In this document: positions 1 through 10,529 of the stretch, in pieces
How the letters are laid out: every line of letters starts with the position of its first letter
Position numbering within the stretch: position 1 is the stretch's first letter
Source: Absidia repens
Taxonomy: Eukaryota; Mucoromycota; Mucoromycetes; Mucorales; Cunninghamellaceae
Direction: 5' to 3'
Assembly (NCBI GenBank): GCA_002105175.1
Contig: MCGE01000007.1
Location: 1-64,000 of the forward strand
DNA: 64,000 nucleotides
Position numbers and translations under genes: made by a program
Notes under the pieces: generated by a model
Seen by the model: the letters and a program-made list of their open reading frames with translations, nothing else
Told to the model about the DNA's origin: nothing
Database searches by the model: none

Positions 1-548
1 ATTCGATGCCAACAAAAAGATGATTAGTCAAACTTTATGTTGACTCACAAACAAGAATATTTCGACCATGTTACTATATATACATCCATACTTACAACAA
101 GGAAAACATAGTTGAGCATTTTGTGTTTGATCGTATCGAGGAAAAAAAAAAGTTTGGAAGTGAAAAGAAACAATAAAGAATCCACAAAAAAAAAAAAAAA
201 TCAGATAAAAAATGTTCAAGCAAAAATTCATATCCCGCCGCCTTCTGCCCCATCGCATCATGAACTCCCATCCCGTCTAATCCAATCACCAAAGAAAAAA
301 TCCAAAAAAAAGAAAAAATTGCCCTGTGTTTTAAGACAGCACACAATAAACAAATCGAGTGATTTTTTTTTTATTATACTACATTTAGAATGATACAAGT
401 AACAGCAAAAGAAAAAGGGAAAAGGGGAGAGGGTGAAACTACAAAAAGATCAATCTATAAACAATCTATGCTATAACACACTAGATCCACATACTAAACA
501 AAACTTCCAAAAAAGGAGAGGGAGGGAGAAGGTAGAGGAGGAAAACTC
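1..548. other. Intergenic, 3' side of the LRR gene
   Basis: No coding region supported. The stretch is purine-rich on the + strand with several A runs (around 140-150, 186-200, 295-320) and a T run near 363-371. Short frames here are low-complexity Lys- or Phe-rich products of those runs. It probably holds the 3' UTR and polyadenylation region of the minus-strand LRR gene that ends at 549. Confidence 0.5.
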
Positions 549-3005
549 CTATGCCACGGTTGCCTTGAGCGGTGTCGATTGTGAGTTAGACATAAGATAG
601 GAATGATGGCCTGCCATTTTAGCTATCGTCGCCGTTGTACCACTGCCGTCATTGTGTTGTTGATCATGAGCCCCTGTATCTTGGTGATGGTGGTGGAGTC
701 GATTCCCTAACAAGGTAGATGTTGGTGATGGATCGTCATTGTCGGTCGGTAATGCTGGTAAGACTCCGGAGCGGTTGGGTGGTGTCAAGCGATGTCGACC
801 ATGTGCTGCCGATGGATTCTGCTGATCTACAGAGGACGGCTCGTTGTGACGTTGTTGTTGTTGTTGGTGGTGGTGGTGGTGCTCATGATATGCAGAATCC
901 ACTGGTGATAATGGTAATCGTCTTTCATTATCCCCTGAATGATGTCGGGTAGTTATCCCAAAGCTCGTACTACTTTCTTGTTGTAAAGGCGATGTAGTTG
1001 AAGGCGATGTAGCAGACGATAAAGAGGATGGCACCATGACCTCCTGGCGTAATGATGAATGGCTTCGGGATCGAGTCATTAGGTCATTACTGCTTTTCGA
1101 GGTCGTCATGAATTGGGCAATGCGTTTTGTGATCGAAGTGGAAGAATGTGAGCGTGCACGATTGGCCGTTGGTGGACGGAGGGTAGATGAAGTGGTGGGA
1201 GTTGGTGCAGGTGAAGGCAATCTTGATGATGATGAAGATGATGATGAGAAAGAAGTGGATGATGATGGACCAGGCGTAGGTAATGTGGATCCAGCGCTGC
1301 TACCTGAGCATGATTCCAGACTTGGTAATGGAGGTAATGTGGGGAGAAGGCGATAGGATGAAGAGGAAGAAACCAAATCACTTGAGCTACTGGCGGAGCG
1401 CTTTCGAGTACCATATGTCGACATGTTGTTCGTCCCATCAGTCATCACGCCATTACCACTAGAAAGGGATGAGCCAGCATTCTTTCCAATCAATGGAGCA
1501 GTTGTAACAGACGAAGAAAATAAATTCAATAGCCGATCTTTGTCATCATTCCAATGTGCACAACAAAGACGATACTCCAATGCAATAGGCTGTCGAGCCA
1601 CCCGTTCAATAAACCGGCCCCGCGTTACAAACGATTCAAAATACGGTCCATGGCAGAAGGAGCATTGTTGATGTGTTGCGAGGTAGCTGCGAATGTGATC
1701 AGGAAGCTGTTCAGGAAGATCGAGTTGGTGAGATACTACCGTACGAGCACATTGTTCATATAAAGATGGTGGGTCGTGTTCCCGCTTGTGGGTGAATTCG
1801 GTCCGAAAATCACATCCATCTGCGATGAGTTTCCGTAATGACTTGATGCTGGAAATCTCCGCAGGAAGATGCGGGAGAGGATTATTGCTGATGTTGAATG
1901 AGATCATGTGCTGCAAGTTGGCGATTTCTGTTGGCACCCATTTGATTTGGTTGTCGTTGGCGATAATGATGATCAATTCCGGTAACGATCCCAAAGAAGG
2001 CGTCAAGTGAGTGATTGCATTGTGGCTAACATTGATGGCTTTTAATTTCGTCAAGTATATCAGGGTATCTGGCAAAGTTTCCAATTGATTGTGTGAGGTA
2101 TTGAGAACAGATAGATTGTTGAGATAACCAATGGATTTTGGAAGACTTGAGAGCTGATTGTTGGACCTAAGAACAAGAGTTTTCATTGAGTCGATTTGTT
2201 TTCCATTTGACTATTTGATAATTGTTTATAAATTTGTTGTCTATGGTACTTACAAGTTCAGTTTAGTCAAGTTGTTAAGATATCCGATTCCCGAACTTAA
2301 TTTGACCAAAGAACGTTCAGATAAATCCAAAGAAAACGAAGCAGACTGAGCTGAAGCCATTCTTGCACCGATTGAAGAAGAGATATCCCCTTGCCCATCA
2401 ACCCCAGAACCAGATGCGTTTCTTGATGACTGTGATGCTACTTCCCCAACTGTAATTTTGGCCCAGTTTTCATTCATATGATCATCATCATCTTCGTGGC
2501 CGTCGTCCATATCGTCATTATTGGCGCCGAAATTACCAGTGGCTGAGGATGCTTGGTGAACTTGTTGTTCCGTTGGTGTCATAGTAGTATCGGTGCTGTG
2601 GACGTTGGAAGCAGACTCGTAGTGACTGACACCGGCATAGTATGTTTCATCAATGTATTCAAGGTCTTTGGCAAGATGGTTTCGAACAAGGGACATGCGT
2701 TTATTCTGCCTGCAGGTGCGGCATTCCTGTTGCTGTGTAGCGACAATCCATTCTTCGTTACTGCTACTGTTGTTGTCTTTCGAAGTCATAGTCAATTTGC
2801 TGGTACATTGGCACATGAGTTCCAATTTGTAGAGTTCAGGGTGGTTCAAGACATAATCCGGTGGCATTTGTTGTGTTGTGAGGCTAGAAGTCAGTGCGTC
2901 GTTTGTATCAACGCCATCTTTGGGAGGAAGAGGAGGAGGAGATTCACTGTGGTTAACATAGCCGAAGGTGAGGGGCGAGTGATGCTTGCTACCTCTTTGA
3001 CCCAT
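549..3005 (-). CDS. Leucine-rich repeat protein with Cys/His motif and Ser-rich tail
   Basis: Two exons, 3005-2254 and 2166-549, give 789 aa. The intron has GTAAGT and a TTCTTAG acceptor; splicing restores a perfect LRR (LTKLNL joined to SNNQLSSLP), which fixes the junction. About five to six LRRs of the LxxLxxLxLxxNxLxxLP type span roughly residues 235-370. They are followed by a Cys/His-rich block (CSFCHGPYFES ... CCAHW) that looks metal-binding but that I cannot name, then a long Ser/Thr/Pro-rich tail with His and Gln runs. The start at 3005 is preferred over an in-frame upstream codon because the N-terminus then reads MGQRGSK, a possible N-myristoylation signal (Gly2 with nearby Ser and Lys). 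LRRs serve as protein-binding scaffolds; a membrane-associated signalling scaffold is an inference. The family member is not identified. Confidence 0.8.
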
Positions 3006-3326
3006 TGATATAAAACACACACAAAAAAAAAAAAAAAAAAAAAAAAGAGAAGAAAAAGTGGCGAAAATAAAATAGGTCGAATTTCTTTTTTTAGCGTTCC
3101 AATTACAAGTTTTTTTTTGTCCTGGAACTCGTCTACCATCGAAATCTGTTTATTTGCAACCCCGCCAAGTCCCCCATTCCCCATACTATGATGTGCATCT
3201 TCCCATCACATCAAATACTATATCTAGACTTGACAATCATGGGCCAATAAAAGTACATAAACATATGAAATCGAAGCTATTCTTTATTGGAATACGTAAA
3301 TAAAAAAAAGGGGATATAAACTATGG
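3006..3326. other. Spacer between HIR1 3' end and LRR start
   Basis: Holds the promoter/5' UTR of the minus-strand LRR gene, with a long A run at about 3022-3045 on the + strand just upstream of its start, and the HIR1 3' UTR. No other gene seen. Confidence 0.5.
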
Positions 3327-6300
3327 TCAAAGTAATGATCGAAATTCAGTGGTGATTCGTTGTAATTGACGATTTTGTGCTAGAGGGGCAAAAAAAAAAG
3401 GTCATTAGTATCGGAGCAAAAGAACAATTGGTTCAACCGAAAAGTCTATCATTACCTAAAATAGGAAGCAGTTCTTTCAATAGTCCATGTTTGGATATGG
3501 AGTTCTAAGGCAAAGAAAAGGAAGATTGTTCCAGTCAATAAGAATATTTTGTTTTTCTCTTTCTATTTACGCTTACCAAAATAGTAGCTTCCCATTCGTT
3601 TCCTTCAGCCATTTGTCTATTTAAAAAAAGAGCGGTTAAATTAAACTCCCGATTCCAAGACTGGACCTTTTCCCTCCAACTTACATATATGGCGGTCCCA
3701 TGAGCCATTGGCATAATTCTTCGACCTTTGCTTGAGCATTTTCTTTTGATAAACGTCTTGCATAATAAATCATCCATTCCTTATATTCCTTCGCTGATTC
3801 CAATATAAGCGCGGCGGCTAATTGATTCTGTTGTGAATAAAAGAAATTTGTTGAGTCATTATGTTTTGTGTAATAATTGATGATTAGATTTCTAACTTAC
3901 TTCGATGTGACTGATAGTGATGGTGTTTGCAGCTTCAGAGTCTAATTTCGCCAAAGTCATAATAGATTCATTAGAAGAGTCATGTGAGCCAGTGATTGTC
4001 AAAGCAGTAGAAAGCCAGCCGAGAGGGTGTTGTTCTATGGTTGATGAGCCGGATCCCCAGAATTCTGAAATAATAAACCAAGCGTCGCTAATTCGTAGCC
4101 AAGAATTCATCCCAGCATGGTAGGTGAATGCTTGATGATAACTGGTGATTACAAGAGGGGACCCATTCTTTTGTATCCGTACGTCCCGAAGACTTGGTGC
4201 TGTATGAGATTCCTCTGAAGACACGGTTTCAGCTACATGCAATAATGGCGATATTGGTACAGATGACATTTGGCTCTTTTGTTGCATGACATCCCTACAA
4301 ATAAAAAAGATCGGGTAAGAAAACTATAGTAGATATAAACTAGCTTCCTCGTAAAATGTTCTTATTACCAAGTATATAGAAGTCCTGTGGCCGTCAAGCA
4401 TAGTAGCCATTGAGTATTGCATGTCATCACCACTGGCGTACTTTCGAGCACAATAGGCGGTAGCAGTCTATGTCATATCCCCCACCACCAAAAACTCAAA
4501 TTAGTAGGCCATTGATTTGAAAGAAAAAAATAAGGGTGTTTACCTTCGTCCCGCAGGCGAGTAAATAAGGATAGTTCCATCTTCACATCCAACAGAAGAG
4601 AAAAATCCATTTCCAGTCATCAGTATAATAGCGCTTATTAGATAATCGGTCCATAATATGTTGCCATGTTGACTAACGACTAGCTTTGCATTTTCAGAAC
4701 CTACAAAAAAATAGACAGTAATCAGTCGAGTGTTTTTTTTTTTGACTGCCATCACCTTCCACGATTCTGTTTTCCTTACCTTGTCTTCCAGACGGGTTGT
4801 GACATTCCATGATGGTGCCTGGACTATCGATTAATGATCTATTTGCTAGCGTTGATTTGACCTTTGGTAATCCAAGTTTCACCTGACTTTTGCTAACAAT
4901 AGGAGGAACGACCGCAGCATCAATCCAAGTGGGTTTCCGCCTGATAATTTCATTGTCGGAAGATGTCATATTGCTGATATCATCGGATTCATCATGCTGT
5001 GCTTTTCGTTTACTCCCAACCAATTTTTTACCCAAACTGAATGAAGGGGGGTCGTAATCAACGGTGTCTAATGATGGTTGTGGTGATGGTTGCCTGATAT
5101 CATTTGTAGCTGATTTGCTGGGCTGTGTCGACTGTGTTTCATTGCTCTACATTAGTTATTTGCAATAAAAGAGTGAGTAGGCATGATGATGTTATATTTT
5201 TAAATAAATTATATTACCTGTGATAGTGATGATGAATTTCGGAGTACAGAGACAGGTTGTATGCGTCGTTTTCCATTCACAACCGTTACCTTTTGTTCAG
5301 TAATCGTAGCCACGTCGCTTGATGATGATGTAAATTGATGAGGTGATCGATCGGTATGTGAAGCTTTAGTGTCATTGGGTTCTTGTTGTTTTGTTGTATC
5401 CGTTGCTGATCCACTTTCATCCAATTCCATTTTGTCAACTACGCCATTTGTATTGGGCGTTAGCTCACTGGTATCCACTCCGCTCATAATGTTGGCTATA
5501 CGATGTGATGTTTGTTGTGTGTGTGGTGTGTTTTCCGCTTCTAGTTCCAGCTGAGAATGCGCTTCAGGTAATTCTGTATTCTTCCGTCCATAACCATACT
5601 GAGTCAATTTCTTTACCTGTGAATCCAAAAAAAAAAAGAAAAAGTAAGTTTCTAGTGCAGATGTAAGCCATGTTCATTTACAATTTCATCATCTGAGGCA
5701 GGCTTCTCCAGTTCATCCTGTAGTTGCAAACACGCCACAGTGCCATCTTGGGAGCACGCAAACAGAGTCTGTCCATTGGGAGCCCTATTAAAAAATAATC
5801 ATATAGTAAGTCATCAATATTCACAACGTCAAATAATTTCTTGAGAACATTCTATTTTACACTTACCAAGCCAAATCATATACATTGTTTTGAAATATAT
5901 CACGAGCCACACACATAGGCCTACTTCGTCTTGTTACCCATAAAGACAATCCGCGATCTTGCCCACCAAGTGCACATACACTTGCCAATGACTCTTTTTT
6001 GTTGTTGTTTTGATCATCGTTTTCCATCACCGTATCTTCATCCTGCTGCTTTTCTTTGTCATTTGCTTCATCCTCTTCGATCATGTAAAATAATTTCGGA
6101 TTGTACGCCTAACATCCATAAATTTTTTTTAGCAAAGACAAACAAAAAGCGAGTAATTTCCTGTGCTTACCGCTACTTCAATAGGGACAGAATGGCCCAC
6201 CAAAGAAACATCAGCATCCCAATGATCACGATCAATGATGGCAGCAACACAATGGCTTCCGTTCATAGCACTTGGAGCCACTAGATGAGCGCCGTCCGGG

Positions 6301-7499
6301 GACCAACTGAGACGACGAAAAAACGTAGTACCAGAAGTCTTATAAAATGGATCCTTCACTTCCGCTTCCTTATGCCAATCCGATGTTCGCCAAATCTTGA
6401 CCTTCTTATCATCCGACTAAAAAAACAAAACAAAACAAGACGTATTACTAAAGTTTATCTACCATTTCTAACCAAACATCTGTATTTTTATCTATTCACT
6501 ATTTACCTGCGACGCCAAGTACTTTCCAGCAGGATCGAATGAAATGCCTTTCACAAACCCAGAATGTTGAGTGATTTTATGTACTACCTCTAAAAAAAGA
6601 AAATGATGCACATTAACGATCCATCCAACAATACTTTATATTTCGTTTCTTACCGAATGTTTGCGCATCCCAAATGATAGCATAGCCATCTATACCACAA
6701 GAAGCGAGGTATCGATTGTCATTTGACCAGGCGAGGTCCTGTACGTCTGAGTCATGTCCACGAAGATGCTTCACTGGGCGCCAAGTTTCCTGCTTCGCTT
6801 CACCATCACCAAAATCAGAAGCACTACTCGGCTCGCTTATCACAAAAAAGACAAAAAGCGATTAATTGAGTAGGGTGAAGAAGGAATTCAGGAACATGAT
6901 TTATTTTCATTACCTATCAAGCTCCCATATAATAACCACATTGTCGTTGTCTGAGCTTGAGGCAAGATACCGACCATTTTTTGACCAGCGGACACAAAGC
7001 ACAGCACCTATGGTTCGTTCAATATGAATGGAGACGTGTTAATACATACTTCACAGTTCATAGAGTTACCGAACTTACCACCATGTGAAGTCAAGGTGCA
7101 TAATAACTTGGGACACTGGGGATCCTTTTCAGCTTGTTCGTTATATATAGGCTCAGTATTCCAGATCTTGACGGTTGTATCTAGATAGAACAAAAAAATG
7201 GGGAGTTAATCGCCTCCATCATTGACATTGCTTGTGCATGGCACCTTACCCAAACTGCCAGTGACCAGTCGCTTGCCATCAGGATGGATATCAATAGAGT
7301 AGATGCACTGTTTTTTGTCTTTAAAGGTTTCCTGAGACTGATCTGACGAATCAACACAGCCTAAACAAGCAAAGGTAAACAAAGTAATATCAGTATACAG
7401 CAAATAATGAAATCCATCAATCAAAAAAGGGACCATGAGGGACAAAAAACAAACAAACTTACCGCCATGAAATATCCAATCGGGTTTGAATATGATCAT
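3327..7499 (-). CDS. HIR1: HIR1/HIRA histone chaperone subunit
   Basis: Many-exon gene. Exon 1 (7499-7463) encodes MIIFKPDWIFHGG, the N-terminus of the HIRA family; exon 2 (7360-7250) carries the first WD40 blade (SIDIHPDGKRLVTGS). Later exons give further WD40 blades (VKIWNTEP; HDSDVQDLAWSNDNRYLAS; FFRRLSWSPDG) and the family block GLSLWVTRRSRPMCV. An acidic Ser/Thr-rich linker contains NGKRRIQPVSV (about 5244-5279), resembling the HIRA B-domain that binds Asf1. The C-terminal half (exons between about 4290 and 3327) matches the Hira C-domain layout. The protein ends AQNRQLQRITTEFRSLL with a TGA at 3329-3327. HIR complexes deposit H3-H4 independently of replication and repress histone genes. 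At least a dozen short introns interrupt it; inner exon edges are approximate. The start at 7499 is the first ATG and fits the family N-terminus. Confidence 0.9.
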
Positions 7500-8430
7500 A
7501 CTATACACAATATGTTAAGTATAGGGCAAGGGCAATAATTGAGTCTATAAGGATAACGAAATGTTGGGAAGAGGAGTGAGGTTTAAAAAGTAGAAAGCAA
7601 AAAGAAGAGCTTCGGGCGCGCCGCGTGAATTCTGGAGCAATTTGATTTTTTTTTAAAAACAAGGGAGCGGAAAAAAATATTGGATCAGCAGAAAAATATG
7701 GCCTCACTCAGAGAAAAATAAAGAGTGACTGTAGAATAATGGGCAAAAGCATTGATTTTGTTGGAATTTATAAAGCAGAAAACCAAAAGATAATTTGGAA
7801 AGCGTAAACAATTAATGCATTGACAGCGAATGAAATTCATTGGATCTTATTGATTCTAACTCTTATACGGTAATCTCGATGACAAGGCAATGTATCATAC
7901 AACAGAAAAATATGATAATTTTATGTTCAGAATGGCCTTGTCAACCAAGACCAAATATATTCATTCAGCTATAGATAGAAAAGCCATCACCACAATGTTG
8001 TTCATGTATTGCACAATTTCCTTGAGTTATCATTTAATTCAATATGGTTTTCTTAAATTTCAAAGTACTCTCTCCATCAATATTTGATCACTTACCGAGA
8101 TACACATTTGGATTCATTTAGATCGCCGTAGACTATACGGAATCAAGGAAAACGGGTGTGGCCATAACGTTAACGGCAGCGGGGTTTGAACATAAAATCA
8201 TTGACCATCATGTTGACGTTTTCGCTTGATCCAGAGCTTATTACCATTATAACTACACACGTGAGTAGTAGTAGTGTAGAGAAAAGGCGGAAAAAAAAAT
8301 AGAAAAACAAACAACCATCATTTAAAAGAAAGGCGGTGTATATTATGCAATAATACTGATAGCAACTCTAGGCTTCACTCAGAACAGACGTGAAGTCCTG
8401 TAAAGCGGAGTTTACATTTCACTAATAAAA
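7500..8430. promoter_or_regulatory. Divergent promoter region, HIR1 / YOS9
   Basis: 931 nt between divergently transcribed genes. No supported gene: the 65-codon frame at 7890-8087 has no recognisable content. A palindromic E-box CACGTG lies at 8258-8263, about 170 nt upstream of the YOS9 start. Otherwise AT-rich. Confidence 0.45.
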
Positions 8431-10138
8431 ATGGCTCAAAATATTTCTTCTTTCTTTTATACAACCATGGTGCAACAAAAATTGGCGTTGACTCTCTCAC
8501 TTTTATCTTCCTTATCATTATGTCAAGCATCATCTTTTGTCTATGATGATTTTCTTGCTTATCCGCGATACAAACTTGAATTGACTGAAAAAAGGATCCC
8601 TGAGTCGTCAGTCTTTGGTCAGCAGCAGGTAAAACTAGAAAATAAAAACTAAGCTACTGAATCTCACTCACTTTTTTTACTCCTTTTAGTCCAGAGACAA
8701 ACAAATAGGATGGTGGAATTCTCAAGACCAACATGATAGTGACCCCAATAAGGTGATAATGCTGTCTGCCAATGCCCAGCCCTTCTTGTGTACCATACCT
8801 GATGCCACAACTGAACAAAAAAAACATTCTTCCGCCAATACCAAGTCAGACGCCTCATCTCTACAAGAAACACAACATACCATTGAACGAGGCTTGAAGT
8901 TACTAAAGCCTCTAGAAAATAAGTGTCTTTATTTTTATGTAAGTCACCTTTTCATTCAAACAAAGACTCATAACAGTTTATACTAACACATTGTTACCAT
9001 TTTTGATTCAATAAAGACTCATGGCTATTGGACATATGAATATTGTCATATGCAACATGTTCGACAGTTCCACTTGGAGGATAGCAAATCAGAAAACAAC
9101 AACAAACTTATTGTGGACGAAAAAGCATCTTTCATTCTCGGCAAGGCACGTCAACAAGACATGACGAACAATGACGGTTCTGTCGACAACACAGGTGACA
9201 ACACACCGTCATCACCAACAGCAACTTTTGACGATAATAACTCCATCCGCCCGCGAACTGCTATCACCACCACCACCACCACCACCTCGTCCTCCTCCTT
9301 CTCATCAGTCACACTTGAACATGCAGGCGACAACCAAGCTCTAGTTTATCATTGGGGTGAAGGGACTCCATGCGATATTACCAACCAACCTAGAAGTGTA
9401 GATATTCAATTCCAATGTTCCCAGCAAGACAAGGACCAAATTGTCTTCTTTGAAGAAACGTCGACCTGCCATTACCGAATAACTATCGCGACACCTCGAC
9501 TCTGTGACGATCTCACCCTGGGCACCAAAAAGGAATCCCAATCACACACCATTGAATGTCATCCCATCGTCCCTGAATACTGGATTACCGATCATGAACA
9601 ACAAGAGCATCAAAACGACGATACCGACCAAAAAGAAACGACCGAACCGGAGAATGGAAACATACAGCAACAACAACAGGATGGTGATGATGATGATTCC
9701 ACTTTGGTGGCCGATACGGATAGCAAAGAAGAAACGTCAGCTCCGTTAGCGATGATGGCGAAAAGCGAACTTGTAGGGGTGATCTCGGATTTGACGAAAC
9801 AGGTGGAGCAATTGAAGAAATCGATTGAACTGCAATACTCCATGGATCAACAACAATTGCAACAGAACCAGGTGATATACATGGATCAGAATGGACAATT
9901 GATTTTCGGGTCTGTGGACAGGGGTACGACTTTGAACAATGAAGCACCACCATCCAACAACGATGCTGCACACATCCTCTTGAAACAGTTCCTGTTAGGC
10001 GGTTCATCGACACCACCACCGCCACCATCACAACAACAACAACAACAACAACAACAAGTTCCACGACCGATGGATGAACCCGATGTGCAACAACAAAACA
10101 AGAAGGCTTATGAAAAAAATTACTATAGTTTAGATTAG
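8431..10138 (+). CDS. YOS9: YOS9/OS-9 ER-associated degradation lectin
   Basis: Three exons (8431-8628, 8690-8938, 9017-10138), 522 aa. An N-terminal hydrophobic segment (KLALTLSLLSSLSLCQA, about residues 17-33) is a signal peptide. The mannose-6-phosphate receptor homology (MRH) lectin domain starts at KCLYFYTHGYWTYEYC with HVRQFH, and continues after an acidic low-complexity insert of roughly 85 residues with VYHWGEGTPCDITNQPRSVDIQFQC and FEETSTCHYRITIATPRLC; the Gln, Arg and Glu sugar-binding residues and the paired Cys are visible. Exon 3 begins inside the MRH domain, confirming the splice. The C-terminus is acidic, with a coiled-coil-like stretch and a poly-Gln run (about 10030-10058), and ends KNYYSLD, without an HDEL-type retrieval signal. 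OS-9 proteins recognise trimmed N-glycans on misfolded ER proteins and hand them to the Hrd1 ligase. Confidence 0.9.
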
Positions 10139-10529
10139 AAGGGATTGTGTTTTATTCAGTTTTTATCATATCAAATAAAAATTCTATTCTACTCTCTTCG
10201 CTTTTATTTCTGTATGTATGTATGTGCACATGTAAGTGTGTATATGTGGTGTATGTGGGTATGATACGTAGCATCGATAGAAAAGTTGTAATTGTTGCAG
10301 GATATAAAAAGGGACAACGTATGAATTAGCCGATAACAATGTATATGTATATATATAATGGCTAAAAAAAAAGCAATCATTTTATTTTACTTTATTTTAT
10401 TTGTATATGAGTATGGTTTCAAATGGGTTCAAAAATGGGAAGGTGAATGGGTATTGAATGACAATAAAAAACAAAAAGAACGTGAGTGTAAACTACTAGA
10501 GTGTATGAGAGGGAGATAAAAGATCTATA
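10139..10529. other. Convergent 3' region, YOS9 / acyltransferase
   Basis: 391 nt between two convergent stops. AATAAA-like sequences at about 10173-10180 (YOS9 side) and TTTATT runs at 10381-10400 fit polyadenylation on both strands. GTAT/GTGT-rich. No gene seen. Confidence 0.45.

Noticed and set aside
719..1671. Plus-strand frames opposite the LRR gene tail
   Set aside because: Antisense shadows of the Ser/His-rich exon.
7206..7508. HIR1 start extended to 7508
   Set aside because: The upstream codon is GTG; the ATG at 7499 gives the family N-terminus directly.
9585..10101. Four antisense frames of 66-159 codons opposite YOS9 exon 3
   Set aside because: They mirror the coding bias of the sense exon (CAA/GAC-rich) and have no recognisable protein.
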